Below are positions 26,920-35,273 of a DNA stretch of 64,000 nucleotides, in pieces. The translations under genes and the position numbers were made by a program. The notes below the pieces were generated by a model, which had not been told where the DNA came from, searched no databases, and saw nothing but the letters and a program-made list of their open reading frames with translations. This DNA is from Streptomyces odontomachi (GTDB lineage Bacteria > Actinomycetota > Actinomycetes > Streptomycetales > Streptomycetaceae), in assembly GCF_024435355.1 (NCBI RefSeq), contig NZ_JAMJWG010000001.1, positions 434,001-498,000 of the forward strand, given 5' to 3'. Position 1 is the stretch's first letter. Each line of letters opens with the position of its first letter.

Positions 26920-28320
26920 TCAGGAGTCGTGGCGGGTGCTCGACGCGCTGCCCGGGACAGGCTGCACCACGCCCGTCGTCGCCGCGGTGGGGGACTCCTG
27001 CTGCGCAGTCCGCACGAGTGCATGGACGCGCTTGCGCTCTCCGGGACCGTATGTCTCCTTGACCAGGAGAGCCGCGGCCAGTCCCACGATCGCGGCCGCG
27101 GTGTAGAGCAAGGCGGCCCCGGGCCAGCCGAGCCAACCGACGGCGGCAGCGGCGAGGAGCGGCGCGAACCCGCCGAGCGCGGCCGCCACCTGGTAGCCCA
27201 TGGAGGCACCCGAGGCACGGGTGGAGGTGCGGAACTGCTCGGTCAGGAACGGTCCCTGCACGCCGGTCAGCGTGGCGTGCACGAAGCCGATGCCGAACAC
27301 GAAGACCACGACGACCAACGCGGTGTTGCCGCCGTTGGTGAGCAGGTACATCGGAAAGGCGAAGGCCACCGCGACACAGCAGGCGGCGATGTACAGCGGA
27401 CGCCTTCCGATCCGGTCGGTGAGGGAGCCGGCGAGGAACGTGGTGAAGATGGCGGTGATGCTGGCGGCGGTGAGCGCGCCCAGGGCGACGGAGTGAATCC
27501 CCTTGTGGTGTTCCGTCAGGTAGTTGAGCAGGAACGTCGCCGTCAGGTAGTAGGCGAAGGACTCCACGATGCGCAGTCCGATGACCTTCAGCACGCTCCG
27601 CCAGTCGTCGCGCAGGGTCGTCACGAACGGGTTCCGCTCCGTGCGCCCTTCCACCTGCGCTGCCGCGAACGCGGGGGACTCGGACAGCCGTGAGCGGACG
27701 ACGAGCCCCACGACGACGAGCACGACGCTGACCAGGAAGGGAAGACGCCACTGCCAGTCGCCGGGAAGGTTCGACGAGATGAGGAACATGGCGCTGGCGA
27801 GGGCGATCCCGAAGGGGTTCCCGGACTGCGGGATCGCCGCGAACCGGCCGCGCTGGTGCCAGGGAGCGTGCTCGTAGGCCATGGTCACGGCCCCGCCCCA
27901 TTCGGCGCCGAACGCAAGGCCCTGGATCATCCGGATGACGACGAGGAGGACCGGGGCGAGCACGCCGATCTGCGCCTCGGTGGGCAGCACGCCTATGAGG
28001 CAGGTCGCGCCGCCCATCACGAGCATCGCCGACACGAGCACGGGCTTGCGGCCGAAGCGGTCCGCCAGGTAGCCGCCGACGGCTCCTCCGAGCGGGCGCA
28101 TCAGGAACCCGACGGCGAAAGTGGCGAACGCCAGGAGCGTGCCGGCGAAATGGTTCGAACTGGGGAAGAAGGCATCGCCGAAGTACAGGGCAGAGGCGGT
28201 GCCGTAGGCGATGAAGTCGTAGTTCTCGACGCTGGTGCCCAGAGCCGCGGCGACGGCTGTCTTGACGCGGTCCTCGGAACCGAGTGGCGACTGGACGGGT
28301 GCGGGCGCAGTGGCGCTCAT
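26920..28320 (-). CDS. MHS-family MFS transporter of the pentose-type operon
   Basis: A 466-residue, 12-helix symporter. The N terminus VENYDFIAYG and the segment FLMRPLGGAVGGYLADRFGR identify the metabolite:H+ symporter family, as does GLAFGAEWGGAVTMAYEHAP. It is the last gene of a leftward operon (LacI, ribokinase, RpiB, transporter) and so is the likely uptake system for the sugar or sugar acid. MHS proteins more often carry carboxylates or polyols, so the substrate may not be free ribose. AGGAGAC lies just before ATG 28320. Confidence 0.88.
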   Translation of the reverse strand: MSATAPAPVQSPLGSEDRVKTAVAAALGTSVENYDFIAYGTASALYFGDAFFPSSNHFAGTLLAFATFAVGFLMRPLGGAVGGYLADRFGRKPVLVSAMLVMGGATCLIGVLPTEAQIGVLAPVLLVVIRMIQGLAFGAEWGGAVTMAYEHAPWHQRGRFAAIPQSGNPFGIALASAMFLISSNLPGDWQWRLPFLVSVVLVVVGLVVRSRLSESPAFAAAQVEGRTERNPFVTTLRDDWRSVLKVIGLRIVESFAYYLTATFLLNYLTEHHKGIHSVALGALTAASITAIFTTFLAGSLTDRIGRRPLYIAACCVAVAFAFPMYLLTNGGNTALVVVVFVFGIGFVHATLTGVQGPFLTEQFRTSTRASGASMGYQVAAALGGFAPLLAAAAVGWLGWPGAALLYTAAAIVGLAAALLVKETYGPGERKRVHALVRTAQQESPTAATTGVVQPVPGSASSTRHDS

Positions 28321-28365
28321 CAGGTCAGGTCTCCTTTGATCAAGCCCTGAGGGATGGATGTGAGG

Positions 28366-28824
28366 TCAGCTCGTGGGCGGCCGCAGCCGGTCCAGTGCGT
28401 TGAGTTTCGCCACGCGTCGACGGGTGTCCTCGTCGTCGTCGAAGGTGGCCCGGAGGAAGTTCTCGAGGATGGCATCGAGGAAGGCGGGCGGCACCAGCCA
28501 GGCGCCGAGTGCGATGGCGTTGGCGTCGTCGTGCTCGACGGCCTGGTGCGCGGAGTAGGCCTCGTTGGCCAGTCCGCAGCGAATGCCCGGGATCTTGTTC
28601 GCGGCCATCACCGCCCCGGCCCCCGTGCCGCACACCAGGATGGCCCGGTCTGCTCGGCCGTCGAGCACCGGAGCGCAGGTCGCCTGGGTGATGTCGGGGA
28701 AGTCGACGGCGGCGGTGCTGTCCGTGCCGCAGTCGACGACGGTGTGGCCCAGCCGCCGGACGGCCTGGACGACCCTGTCCTTCAGGGGGAATCCGGCATG
28801 GTCGGCACCGATGGCAATTCTCAT
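28366..28824 (-). CDS. rpiB: RpiB/LacAB-family sugar-phosphate isomerase
   Basis: A 152-residue protein, normal for RpiB. It starts MRIAIGADHAGFPLK and has the catalytic Cys in LVCGTGAGAVMAANK. RpiB interconverts ribose 5-phosphate and ribulose 5-phosphate; relatives act on allose or galactose 6-phosphates. The usual R-HNNAN active-site segment reads EHDDANAIALG, a substitution that could change phosphosugar preference. It lies between ribokinase (16 nt upstream) and the transporter (45 nt downstream), consistent with phosphorylation then isomerisation of an imported sugar. Confidence 0.88.
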   Translation of the reverse strand: MRIAIGADHAGFPLKDRVVQAVRRLGHTVVDCGTDSTAAVDFPDITQATCAPVLDGRADRAILVCGTGAGAVMAANKIPGIRCGLANEAYSAHQAVEHDDANAIALGAWLVPPAFLDAILENFLRATFDDDEDTRRRVAKLNALDRLRPPTS

Positions 28825-28840
28825 GTACCTGCTCCTTCAG

Positions 28841-29773
28841 TCAGCAGACGGCGGGGATCCACTGCTCCACTTCGCAGAGCGTGGGAATGGACGGGGAGGC
28901 GCCGGGCCGGGTGACCGTCAGAGCACCGGCCGCGCCGGCGAGAGCCATGCCCGCGCGGACCGGCAGCCCCCGGTGGGCGGCGAGATAGCCGACCACGGTG
29001 TCTCCGGCCGCCGTGGTGTCCACGGCGACGACCTGCGGGGCCGCCACAGCGACCGCCTCACGCCCATCGCTGTGCACTGCGCCCAGGGCGCCGCGGGTGC
29101 AGATCACCTGCGTGCGAAGGGTTCGGGCCACGGCGTGCAGGAGCGGCTCGGGCAGCTCGGCCGGTGCCTCGGACAGCTCGTCCGGCAGGGCGAGCAGCCG
29201 GCCGATGCTCGCCAGCTCGTGCTCGTTGACCACCAGCAGGTCGACATCCGTGACGATGTCCGCTTGCCTCCGCGGCGCCGGCGCTGCGTTCCAGATCACC
29301 GTCGCGCCTGCCCGGCGAGCCGAGCGCGCCGCGAACCGGCCGACGTGAGCGGGGATCTCGTTCTGCAGGACCAGGACGTCACCGTCCGCGATCGACGCGA
29401 GGCCGATGGCCACGTCCTCCTCGGTCACCGTGGCGTTCGCCCCCGGCAGCACGACGATCGAGTTCTCGGCCGAGCGATCGACCAGGACCGTGGCCTGTCC
29501 CGTCAGGGAACCGGTACGGGATCGCAGAAACGTTACATCTACGCCGCGCTCCGCGACGGAGCGCACCAGGGCCCGCGTACCGGCGTCATCGCCGACCGCT
29601 CCGACGAGCACCGTCGGTGCGCCGGCCGCCGCGGCGGCGATCGCCTGGTTGGCCCCCTTGCCGCCCGGTGAGGTCGCAGACGTTTCGGCGATCACCGTCT
29701 CGCCCGGCCCCGGGAGGAGCGGTACCAGGATCCGGGTGTCGGCATTGATGCTGCCGACGACGTACACAGTCAT
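28841..29773 (-). CDS. ribokinase-like PfkB carbohydrate kinase
   Basis: A 310-residue PfkB-family kinase. It has VVGSINAD at the N terminus, the substrate motif GGKGANQAIAAA near residue 38, and a C-terminal DTTAAGDTVVGYL with the catalytic Asp retained. The anion-hole motif is normally GAGD and here reads AAGD. ATG 29773 gives the canonical family N terminus. A TTG at 29779, overlapping the regulator stop, has better spacing from GAAAGG, so the start is uncertain by two codons. Product: probably a sugar 5- or 6-phosphate for RpiB. Confidence 0.88.
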   Translation of the reverse strand: MTVYVVGSINADTRILVPLLPGPGETVIAETSATSPGGKGANQAIAAAAAGAPTVLVGAVGDDAGTRALVRSVAERGVDVTFLRSRTGSLTGQATVLVDRSAENSIVVLPGANATVTEEDVAIGLASIADGDVLVLQNEIPAHVGRFAARSARRAGATVIWNAAPAPRRQADIVTDVDLLVVNEHELASIGRLLALPDELSEAPAELPEPLLHAVARTLRTQVICTRGALGAVHSDGREAVAVAAPQVVAVDTTAAGDTVVGYLAAHRGLPVRAGMALAGAAGALTVTRPGASPSIPTLCEVEQWIPAVC

Positions 29774-29775
29774 GG

Positions 29776-30756
29776 TCAACTGCCGGGCCTTTCGATGAAT
29801 TGCGTCGGGATCCTGCTGGGCGCGGGCGATTCCCCGGCGATGACGGAGAGGAGTGTCCGCATGCCGCGGCGGCCGATCTCCGCCGCGTCGTTGGCCACGG
29901 CGGAGACGGGAGGGGAGACCAGGCCGAACCAGGGCGCGTCGTCGAACGCGACCACGTCGACGTCGCGACCACGCCCGGCGAGCCGGTGAAGCTCTTGGAC
30001 CACCCCGAGGGTCATCAGGCCGTCCGCCACCAGGAAGGCGTCCGGCCGGATGCCGGAGGCGAAGACGCGCCGCGCGATCTCTCCGCCGCTCTCCATCCGG
30101 AAGTCGCCCTCGCAGACGAGCCGTTCGTCGACCGAGAACCCGAACTCGTCGCGCAGGTCCAGGAACGCCCCGAGTCGCTCGGCCGCGGTGGAGACCTCCC
30201 GCGGACCTCCCACGAACGCGATCACCTGCCGGCCCCGGCCGGCGAGCCAGGCGGCCGCCTGGCGGATTCCACCCGCGTTGTCCGAGGCCACGACCGGGAC
30301 ATCCACCCCCGGCACCGTCCGGTCCACGAACACCAGCGGCACGCCCGCCGAGACCAGCGCCGCGAACTGGGCCTGGTCCTGTCCCTGGGGAGCGATGAGC
30401 AGTCCGTCGATGCGCTGTGCGGCGAACGTGCGCAGGGAGGAACTCTCCTGCTCCGGATCCTCGTTGGCGTTCGCCAGCAGTACCGCGTATCCGTGCCGGC
30501 GCGCCTCCCTCTCGGCGGCGTGCGCGAGGTCGGAGAAGAAGGGGTTGCGAATGTCGGACACCAGCAGTCCGACGACATCCGTGCGTGCCCGACGGAGCGA
30601 CCGGGCCGGGCCGTGGGCGATGTAGTTCAGCTCCGCTGCGGCCGCAGTCACCTTGAGGCGTGCATCGGTGGAGGTTCGGCTGTCGCCGCTCAGCACCCGC
30701 GAAGCCGTCCCCAGGGACACCCCCGCCAGCTTAGCGACATCTTTGATCGTCGCCAT
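29776..30756 (-). CDS. LacI-family transcriptional repressor
   Basis: A 326-residue LacI protein. The N-terminal helix-turn-helix and hinge helix read MATIKDVAKLAGVSLGTASR, followed by a periplasmic-binding-protein-like sensor domain (about 60-320). ATG 30756 is the conserved family start; further upstream the frame covers operator DNA. It is the first gene of its own operon with a ribokinase, RpiB and MHS transporter. It most likely binds the two palindromes immediately upstream (30768-30808). The effector is probably the imported sugar or its phosphate. Confidence 0.93.
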   Translation of the reverse strand: MATIKDVAKLAGVSLGTASRVLSGDSRTSTDARLKVTAAAAELNYIAHGPARSLRRARTDVVGLLVSDIRNPFFSDLAHAAEREARRHGYAVLLANANEDPEQESSSLRTFAAQRIDGLLIAPQGQDQAQFAALVSAGVPLVFVDRTVPGVDVPVVASDNAGGIRQAAAWLAGRGRQVIAFVGGPREVSTAAERLGAFLDLRDEFGFSVDERLVCEGDFRMESGGEIARRVFASGIRPDAFLVADGLMTLGVVQELHRLAGRGRDVDVVAFDDAPWFGLVSPPVSAVANDAAEIGRRGMRTLLSVIAGESPAPSRIPTQFIERPGS

Positions 30757-30767
30757 TCCCGCCTCCG

Positions 30768-30808
30768 TGGAAACGTTTCCATGACTGCTGCGTGGAAACG
30801 TTTCCACG
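30768..30808. promoter_or_regulatory. two identical LacI-type operators
   Basis: The perfect palindrome TGGAAACGTTTCCA occurs at 30768-30781 and again at 30793-30806. The second extends to CGTGGAAACGTTTCCACG (30791-30808). Their centres are 25 bp apart and they lie 12-52 nt upstream of the LacI start. The AAACGTTT core with central CpG is the classical LacI/CcpA-family operator. Confidence 0.88.
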
Positions 30809-31355
30809 TCAGGATTTTCGATGATGCTGTCAGCGTGGCGCTCCCGTGTCAATGCTCTGCCCTGTGGTACCGCCCCTGCCGAATGCCTCATCCATGCTGG
30901 TGGGGGCGGTTTCGAGAGGGTCAAGTGGCGTGCCGTGGCGTGCACTTGCCTGCCGCGAGCGCCGCGGCGCCATGGGTGGTCGCGCTACCGGGACGGGCCC
31001 GTCGCCGACCGCCATCGCCCGCACCGGGCCGGCGGATCACTCTTTTCCCTCGTGCGCGGGCGAGCATCCGGTCCCGTCGCGCCCGGGCGAGCACCCGGCC
31101 CATGATCGTCCCGACCGCTCGCCGGGGGCCTGCGCACCCAGCTGTTCGGTGGCGTGATCGGGAGCCGGGGAGTGAACTTCGCCCGCATCGCGCGAGATCG
31201 AGCCCCAGGGGCATGATCCGCTCGTCCTGCCTCGGCGCCGAACAGGCCCTCTGATCTGCGCGGATGTCATTCTCGGCGGGCGCTGGATGGCGATGGCCGG
31301 ATGCCCGGGCGGGCCTCCTGATGTGCGGCGACTCCCGAAGCCCTCCGGTAGAGGT
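30809..31355. other. intergenic region without recognisable gene
   Basis: Several frames are open on both strands, but none has a plausible start signal or family motif. The translated products are Arg/Pro/Ala-rich low-complexity sequence typical of non-coding GC-rich DNA. A short direct repeat (CGGGCGAGCAYCCGG) occurs around 31060-31095. Confidence 0.4.
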
Positions 31356-31415
31356 AGAACGTTCTGTCTTGACAAGTCGGAGCCGCCTTGCCAATCTTGC
31401 GATACAGAACGTTCT
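31356..31415 (+). promoter_or_regulatory. promoter flanked by two AGAACGTTCT palindromes
   Basis: AGAACGTTCT occurs at 31356-31365 and 31406-31415 (centres 50 bp apart). Between them lies TTGACA (31369-31374) with CAATCT 17 nt further on as a possible -10. This arrangement would let a repressor bracket the promoter of the membrane protein gene at 31513. A related site occurs before the TetR gene that starts at 35247. Confidence 0.6.
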
Positions 31416-31512
31416 CCCTTGCGGTGGGGGCCTCCGGCAACCCGGGACGCCCTCCGACCGCAGGACAGGCCTCACCGCTTTCTCCGCCGCGTATTCACCG
31501 AAAGGGATCACT

Positions 31513-32073
31513 GTGAGCACCATCGCTGCTCCGTCCGGCATCACCGGCACCGCCTCCACCCTGCGCCGGCTGTACTTCGTCCGGTTCGCGTTCGCCATCG
31601 TCTGGGCCCTCGTGATGTTCACGATGGCGGCGAAGCTCAGTCCCGTCGGGATCGTGCTGCTCGTGCTGTATCCGCTGTTCGACGTGGGGGCGGCCGTCGT
31701 CGACGCGAGATCGTCGCGCACCGCGGGATCGCCGGTGCTGCTCTACGTGAACATGGCGGTCAGTCTGGTCGCGGCCGTCGGCGTGGCCGTCGCCTGCGCG
31801 TCCGGCATTCCGGCGGTGCTGCGCGTGTGGGGAGCCTGGGCGATCGTGTCCGGGCTGGTCCAGCTGATCGTCGCGGTTCCGCGCCGCACGATGGGCGGCC
31901 AGTGGGCGATGATCCTCAGCGGCGCCATATCGGTCCTGGCCGGGGCGTCGTTCGTCGTGTCGGCCAGCGCGGACGAGCCCACGCTCACCAGCGCGATCGG
32001 CTACGCCGTCCCGGGCGGCGTCTTCTTCCTCATCTCCGCCCTGCGGCTTGGCCGCGCCGCCAGGGAGAGCTGA
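31513..32073 (+). CDS. DUF308/HdeD-like small membrane protein
   Basis: A 186-residue protein that is mostly membrane-embedded, with about six hydrophobic segments arranged in pairs after a short N terminus (VSTIAAPSGI). The pairing of helices and the spacing of small residues suggest the DUF308/HdeD type. GTG 31513 follows AAAGGGA by about 6 nt. Function is unknown; HdeD-like proteins are linked to acid or envelope stress. Two palindromic operators lie upstream and a 27-bp perfect hairpin lies downstream, so it is a tightly bounded single-gene unit. Confidence 0.75.
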   Translation: MSTIAAPSGITGTASTLRRLYFVRFAFAIVWALVMFTMAAKLSPVGIVLLVLYPLFDVGAAVVDARSSRTAGSPVLLYVNMAVSLVAAVGVAVACASGIPAVLRVWGAWAIVSGLVQLIVAVPRRTMGGQWAMILSGAISVLAGASFVVSASADEPTLTSAIGYAVPGGVFFLISALRLGRAARES

Positions 32074-32095
32074 AGGGACGCCCCTGCCTGCGACG

Positions 32096-32160
32096 CCAGC
32101 GCGCCGTGCACCACCCGGTCGGGGAGCGCGTCGCCGACCGGGTGGTGCACGGCGCGCTGG
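32096..32160. terminator. 27-bp perfect inverted repeat, probable bidirectional terminator
   Basis: Arms 32096-32122 and 32134-32160 are exact reverse complements with an 11-nt loop. The hairpin begins 22 nt after the membrane protein stop. On the other strand it faces the end of the TetR gene at 32404. The DNA from 32161 to 32403 shows no gene. Confidence 0.8.
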
Positions 32161-32403
32161 GTGCCGTCGTCGTGCGGGAACTGACCGGCGGTGAGTGCTC
32201 CGACCGGGCCCGCACACCGGTCAAGGCGCCGCTGCGGAGCACGGCCGCGCTCCGAGGGGCACGGGGAGGAAGAGGGAGTCGACGCGGAGCTATGGCGGTC
32301 CCTCCCTGCTCGAACGAAGTGGAGAGCTTGGGGGAGAGTGACGACAACGCGGAAGATGCGCGTGCCAGGGCCCGCGAGCCCAGCAGGATCCAGACGAGAG
32401 GCC

Positions 32404-32979
32404 CTAGCCCTGGCTCGCCGCGCCGTAGCGCAGGCCGTCGTACAGCAGCGACACGATGCGCTTGGCGTCGTCCTGCCAGCCCTTGGCCCGCATCCCGCAG
32501 ATGCCACCGAGGGCGCGTAGGACGATGCGGCCGCTGACGTCGCCGCGGATGCTGCCGGCCTCGACGCCCGCGGCCACTAGCTGGTCGAGGGCGTGCGCCA
32601 TGTCCTCGCGTGACTCGTCGAAGACCGGTGAGTCCGTCGCCATGATGCTCTCCAGCGCTTCACCCATGCCCTTTCCCGTGGCGGAGTGCTCCACGAGCAG
32701 GAGCAGGAAGGCGTGCAGTGCTTCGTCTGCGGGGTGTTGAGCGAGGAGCCGTGCCGGGGCGTCGCAGAGCTCGGCGACCTCCTGGCGGTAGACCTCGGCG
32801 ACCAGCGCTTCCCGCGTCTCGAAGTGACGGTAGAGCGTGCCGACCGCTACCCGGGCGCGTCGGGCGATCTCCTCTACGTGCGCGTCGGTGTCACCGGCCA
32901 GGAACGCCTCGCGCGCTGCCGCGAGGAGCGCTTCGCGGTTGCGGCGGGCGTCGGAGCGCATCGGGCGGGACGAGGGCAA
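32404..32979 (-). CDS. TetR-family regulator
   Basis: A 191-residue repressor. The DNA-binding domain (about 10-55) has RNREALLAAAREAFLAG and the recognition helix region VAVGTLYRHFETREALV. The C-terminal ligand domain belongs to a common actinobacterial subgroup. It is divergent from the VOC gene at 33153, and the 173-nt gap contains CCGGT-N7-ACCGG (33030-33046), a possible operator. An alternative start is the Met at 32961. Confidence 0.9.
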   Translation of the reverse strand: MPSSRPMRSDARRNREALLAAAREAFLAGDTDAHVEEIARRARVAVGTLYRHFETREALVAEVYRQEVAELCDAPARLLAQHPADEALHAFLLLLVEHSATGKGMGEALESIMATDSPVFDESREDMAHALDQLVAAGVEAGSIRGDVSGRIVLRALGGICGMRAKGWQDDAKRIVSLLYDGLRYGAASQG

Positions 32980-33029
32980 CGGTCCTCCAAGGTGAGTCTG
33001 GTTCCGTTTACGTGTAGGGTTTCCGGAGT

Positions 33030-33046
33030 CCGGTTCACTTTACCGG
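33030..33046. promoter_or_regulatory. inverted repeat in TetR/VOC divergent promoter
   Basis: CCGGT-N7-ACCGG lies between the divergent TetR and VOC genes, with TAGGGT nearby at 33015-33020 as a possible -10. Assignment to the adjacent TetR is inferred only from position. Confidence 0.35.
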
Positions 33047-33152
33047 CGTGCGCGGCGTGCGCGTCATGTGCCTCCTGCCGTCGACGCGGGACCGGGCTGA
33101 GCCGGCCCGCCTCGAAGAAGAGGCGACGAGAAACAAGACCAAGGGAGAGCAC

Positions 33153-33518
33153 GTGAACCTCAGCCTGATGTCACTGGTCGTGGACACCGCAGACCTGGAA
33201 GGCGAGAGCTCCTTCTGGAACCGCCTGCTCGGCGGATCGCTCGCGAGGACGGACACGCACCACTTCCTGCGGGTCGATGACTTTCCGGTGCTGGTGATCC
33301 AGCTCGTACCGCGGCACGAGCCGCCGCAGTGGCCCGACGGTGTCTCCCAGCAGATGCACTTCGACCTCGCGACGGACGATGCCGCCGAGGCGGACAAGCG
33401 CATCCTCGACGCGGGCGGCCGACGCCTGCGGCCGACCGACGAGGTCGCTCCCACCCACCAGGGCAACCGCGTGTACGCCAGCCCCGCCGGCCACCCCTTC
33501 TGCGTCCGCGCGGCCTGA
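33153..33518 (+). CDS. VOC-superfamily (glyoxalase/bleomycin-resistance-like) protein
   Basis: A 121-residue single-module VOC protein with two beta-alpha-beta-beta-beta units. The first is LSLMSLVVDTADLEGESSFW and the second has QMHFDLATDD. It ends in YASPAGHPFCV, a typical actinobacterial VOC ending. The first metal-site position is not a His, so metal binding is doubtful. GTG 33153 follows GGGAG by about 6 nt. Divergent from a TetR regulator that may respond to the same ligand. Confidence 0.82.
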   Translation: MNLSLMSLVVDTADLEGESSFWNRLLGGSLARTDTHHFLRVDDFPVLVIQLVPRHEPPQWPDGVSQQMHFDLATDDAAEADKRILDAGGRRLRPTDEVAPTHQGNRVYASPAGHPFCVRAA

Positions 33519-33724
33519 CCGCAGCGGACACCCGAGGCGGGCCGGCCCTGCGGGACGGGCGGTCACCACCGGGCCGGACGAGTGCCCCTGACGGAGCCGG
33601 AGTTCGGCAACCGCGCCCCACACCGGTAAGCTGACCAGCGCTCTCGAGCCCGGTGCGCTGCCGGGCGGCCACCCCGACTGCTCGGGCCGGACGAGGCGAT
33701 GCAGAGGCACGAGCCCCCGGTCCG

Positions 33725-33823
33725 CGCACCGAGCGGCTGCTCGCAGCGAAACGCCGCTTCGATCCGGACCACGTCTTCCGCGCGATCCCGCTACCCTGCC
33801 GAACCCGGCGAACGGCACGCTGA
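33725..33823 (+). pseudogene. C-terminal remnant of a BBE-type FAD-linked oxidase
   Basis: One frame reads TERLLAAKRRFDPDHVF then RAIPLP and a few residues before a stop at 33821. This matches the extreme C terminus of berberine-bridge-type FAD-dependent oxidases, where a K-x-x-(Y/F)-DP-x-x-(V/L)-F segment is nearly invariant. Nothing upstream in this or the other frames continues the protein. I infer a relic. The rest of 33519-33869 shows no other gene. Confidence 0.5.
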
Positions 33824-33869
33824 CGCAGGCAGACCGCTTCCTGCGTATACCGAAAACCGAGGTAGACAA

Positions 33870-34517
33870 TTGAACCTGCCAAACAGGATGGCTCGCTGCG
33901 CAGCGATCACCGGATTGTTGGGAGCCGCAACCGTACTGACTGCCCCTCACGCCGTGGCCGCAGATGGCCATGGGCATGCCGAATCCGTCACCAGCACGGT
34001 CGAGACGACCAGGCCACTGGGCAGGCTCGGCCCTCTGACGGGTCTTGTCATCGAACGCATCCGCGTGGGCGACGACGTGGCGGCGGCCAAGTTCGGCACC
34101 GACTCGCCCATCGAGGATCCCGTGCGCGAGGCCCAGGTGCTGGAGCAGGTCCGCGAGCAGGCCGAAGCCGTCGGAGTGAACCCGGACGCGGCGGCGGCGT
34201 TCTTCCGTGACCAGATCACCGCGAGCAAGGTCGTGCAGCGGGGACTGTTCACCCGCTGGACCGCTCACCCCGAGGAAGCCCCCACGACCCGCCCCGACCT
34301 CGGTCGGATTCGCCAGCACCTCGACCAGCTCACCACGGCCCTGCTCCAGGAGCTCAAGGACACGGAGCACGTGCGGGACAAGCCCCTGGCCTGCACGGCG
34401 CAGCTCGCCCTGGCAAGTGCGTCGGGGACGGTGCTCGAACGGTTGGACACGCTCCACCGCCAGGCGCTCGGGGTGGCGACGCCTTCCGTGTGCCGTTCCG
34501 GCGAGCCGACCGGATAA
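33870..34517 (+). CDS. secreted gamma-class chorismate mutase
   Basis: A 215-residue protein with a clear Sec signal peptide (Arg-containing start, hydrophobic core AITGLLGAATVLTAP, cleavage after AVA). It is followed by an all-helical AroQ-gamma chorismate mutase domain. Catalytic-type residues are visible in LVIERIRVGDDVAAAKFG, SPIEDPVRE and the helix with FFRDQITASKVVQ. It converts chorismate to prephenate outside the cytoplasm, as in Mycobacterium tuberculosis *MtCM. TTG 33870 is chosen because GAGGT is 6 nt upstream and it keeps the full signal peptide; ATG 33888 is the alternative. Two cysteines in the C-terminal part may form a disulfide. Confidence 0.87.
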   Translation: MNLPNRMARCAAITGLLGAATVLTAPHAVAADGHGHAESVTSTVETTRPLGRLGPLTGLVIERIRVGDDVAAAKFGTDSPIEDPVREAQVLEQVREQAEAVGVNPDAAAAFFRDQITASKVVQRGLFTRWTAHPEEAPTTRPDLGRIRQHLDQLTTALLQELKDTEHVRDKPLACTAQLALASASGTVLERLDTLHRQALGVATPSVCRSGEPTG

Positions 34518-34548
34518 CACCGAGCACTTCCCCGGGCACGGCACTGCT

Positions 34549-34616
34549 TCATGGACCAGGACGCGGCACGCAGCTCACCGCGCCACCGGGCGGCCGGCCG
34601 GGGTGCTGGTCCATGA
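34549..34616. repeat. inverted repeat between convergent genes
   Basis: TCATGGACCAG at 34549-34559 is exactly complemented at 34606-34616, with a 46-nt loop. It sits between the convergent chorismate mutase and TetR genes and may act as a weak terminator. Confidence 0.4.
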
Positions 34617-34662
34617 CGGCACCCCGCGGTGCGCGCGGCGCGGACATGACGGCCCGCCCGCG

Positions 34663-35247
34663 TCAGGCGGCGCGGGCCCGGAGGATTCCTTCGATGCCTT
34701 GCAGGAAGGTCTCGGAGACCAGCTCGGGGTCGGACAGGCAACCCGAGGCCATGGCGCCGTCCCGGAGCATGACGAGATGCCGGCCGGCGGCTTCGGCGGG
34801 CGCGTCACCGGTCTGGGCCAGCAGCCCCGTCATGGTCTCCAGGAACCACTGTCGATGGGCCAGGACGGCTCGGTGGACCGGGTGGTCCCGGTCGGGGTAT
34901 TCCGCCGCCGCGTTGAGGAAGGCGCATCCCCGAAACCCCGGGGACCGGATACCCGCGGTGATGGTCCGGCAGATGGCCCGGATCTTGTCGGCTGCCGACT
35001 CCTCGCCTGCCTGGGCGGTCTCGGCCTGCGCCCGGAGCTCCCGGTCGGCCTGGTCGAGGTACGCGAGGACGAGGTCTTCCTTGCCCGCGAAGTGGCGGTA
35101 CAGCGTGGCGCGGGTGACCTGTGCCTCCGCGATGATCCGGTCGATGCCGACGGAGTGGATCCCCTCCGCGTAGAAGATCTTGGTCGCCGTGCTGAGCAGC
35201 CGCGATCGCGCTTCCGACGTCCCTCTTCCTTTGGTGCTCTGGCTCAT
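34663..35247 (-). CDS. TetR-family regulator
   Basis: A 194-residue repressor. The helix-turn-helix region (about 12-60) contains SRLLSTATKIFYAEGIHSVG and VTRATLYRHFAGKEDLV. The C-terminal domain has the CAFLNAAAEYPD segment seen in a distinct TetR subgroup. Upstream lies AGAACGATCTGTC (35274-35286), nearly the same as the palindromes at 31356 and 31406. The transporter gene ends 109 nt upstream on the same strand. Confidence 0.9.
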   Translation of the reverse strand: MSQSTKGRGTSEARSRLLSTATKIFYAEGIHSVGIDRIIAEAQVTRATLYRHFAGKEDLVLAYLDQADRELRAQAETAQAGEESAADKIRAICRTITAGIRSPGFRGCAFLNAAAEYPDRDHPVHRAVLAHRQWFLETMTGLLAQTGDAPAEAAGRHLVMLRDGAMASGCLSDPELVSETFLQGIEGILRARAA

Positions 35248-35273
35248 GCGCCCAGGTTAGCGAAGAACAAGGG

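Noticed and set aside
30809..31355. A possible gene in the wide gap upstream of the LacI operators
   Set aside because: All frames lack ribosome-binding sites and recognisable sequence; the region is reported as non-coding.
31356..31415. LexA (SOS) boxes
   Set aside because: Actinobacterial LexA sites have GAAC-N4-GTTC. These palindromes have no spacer between GAAC and GTTC, and the gene is not a repair gene.
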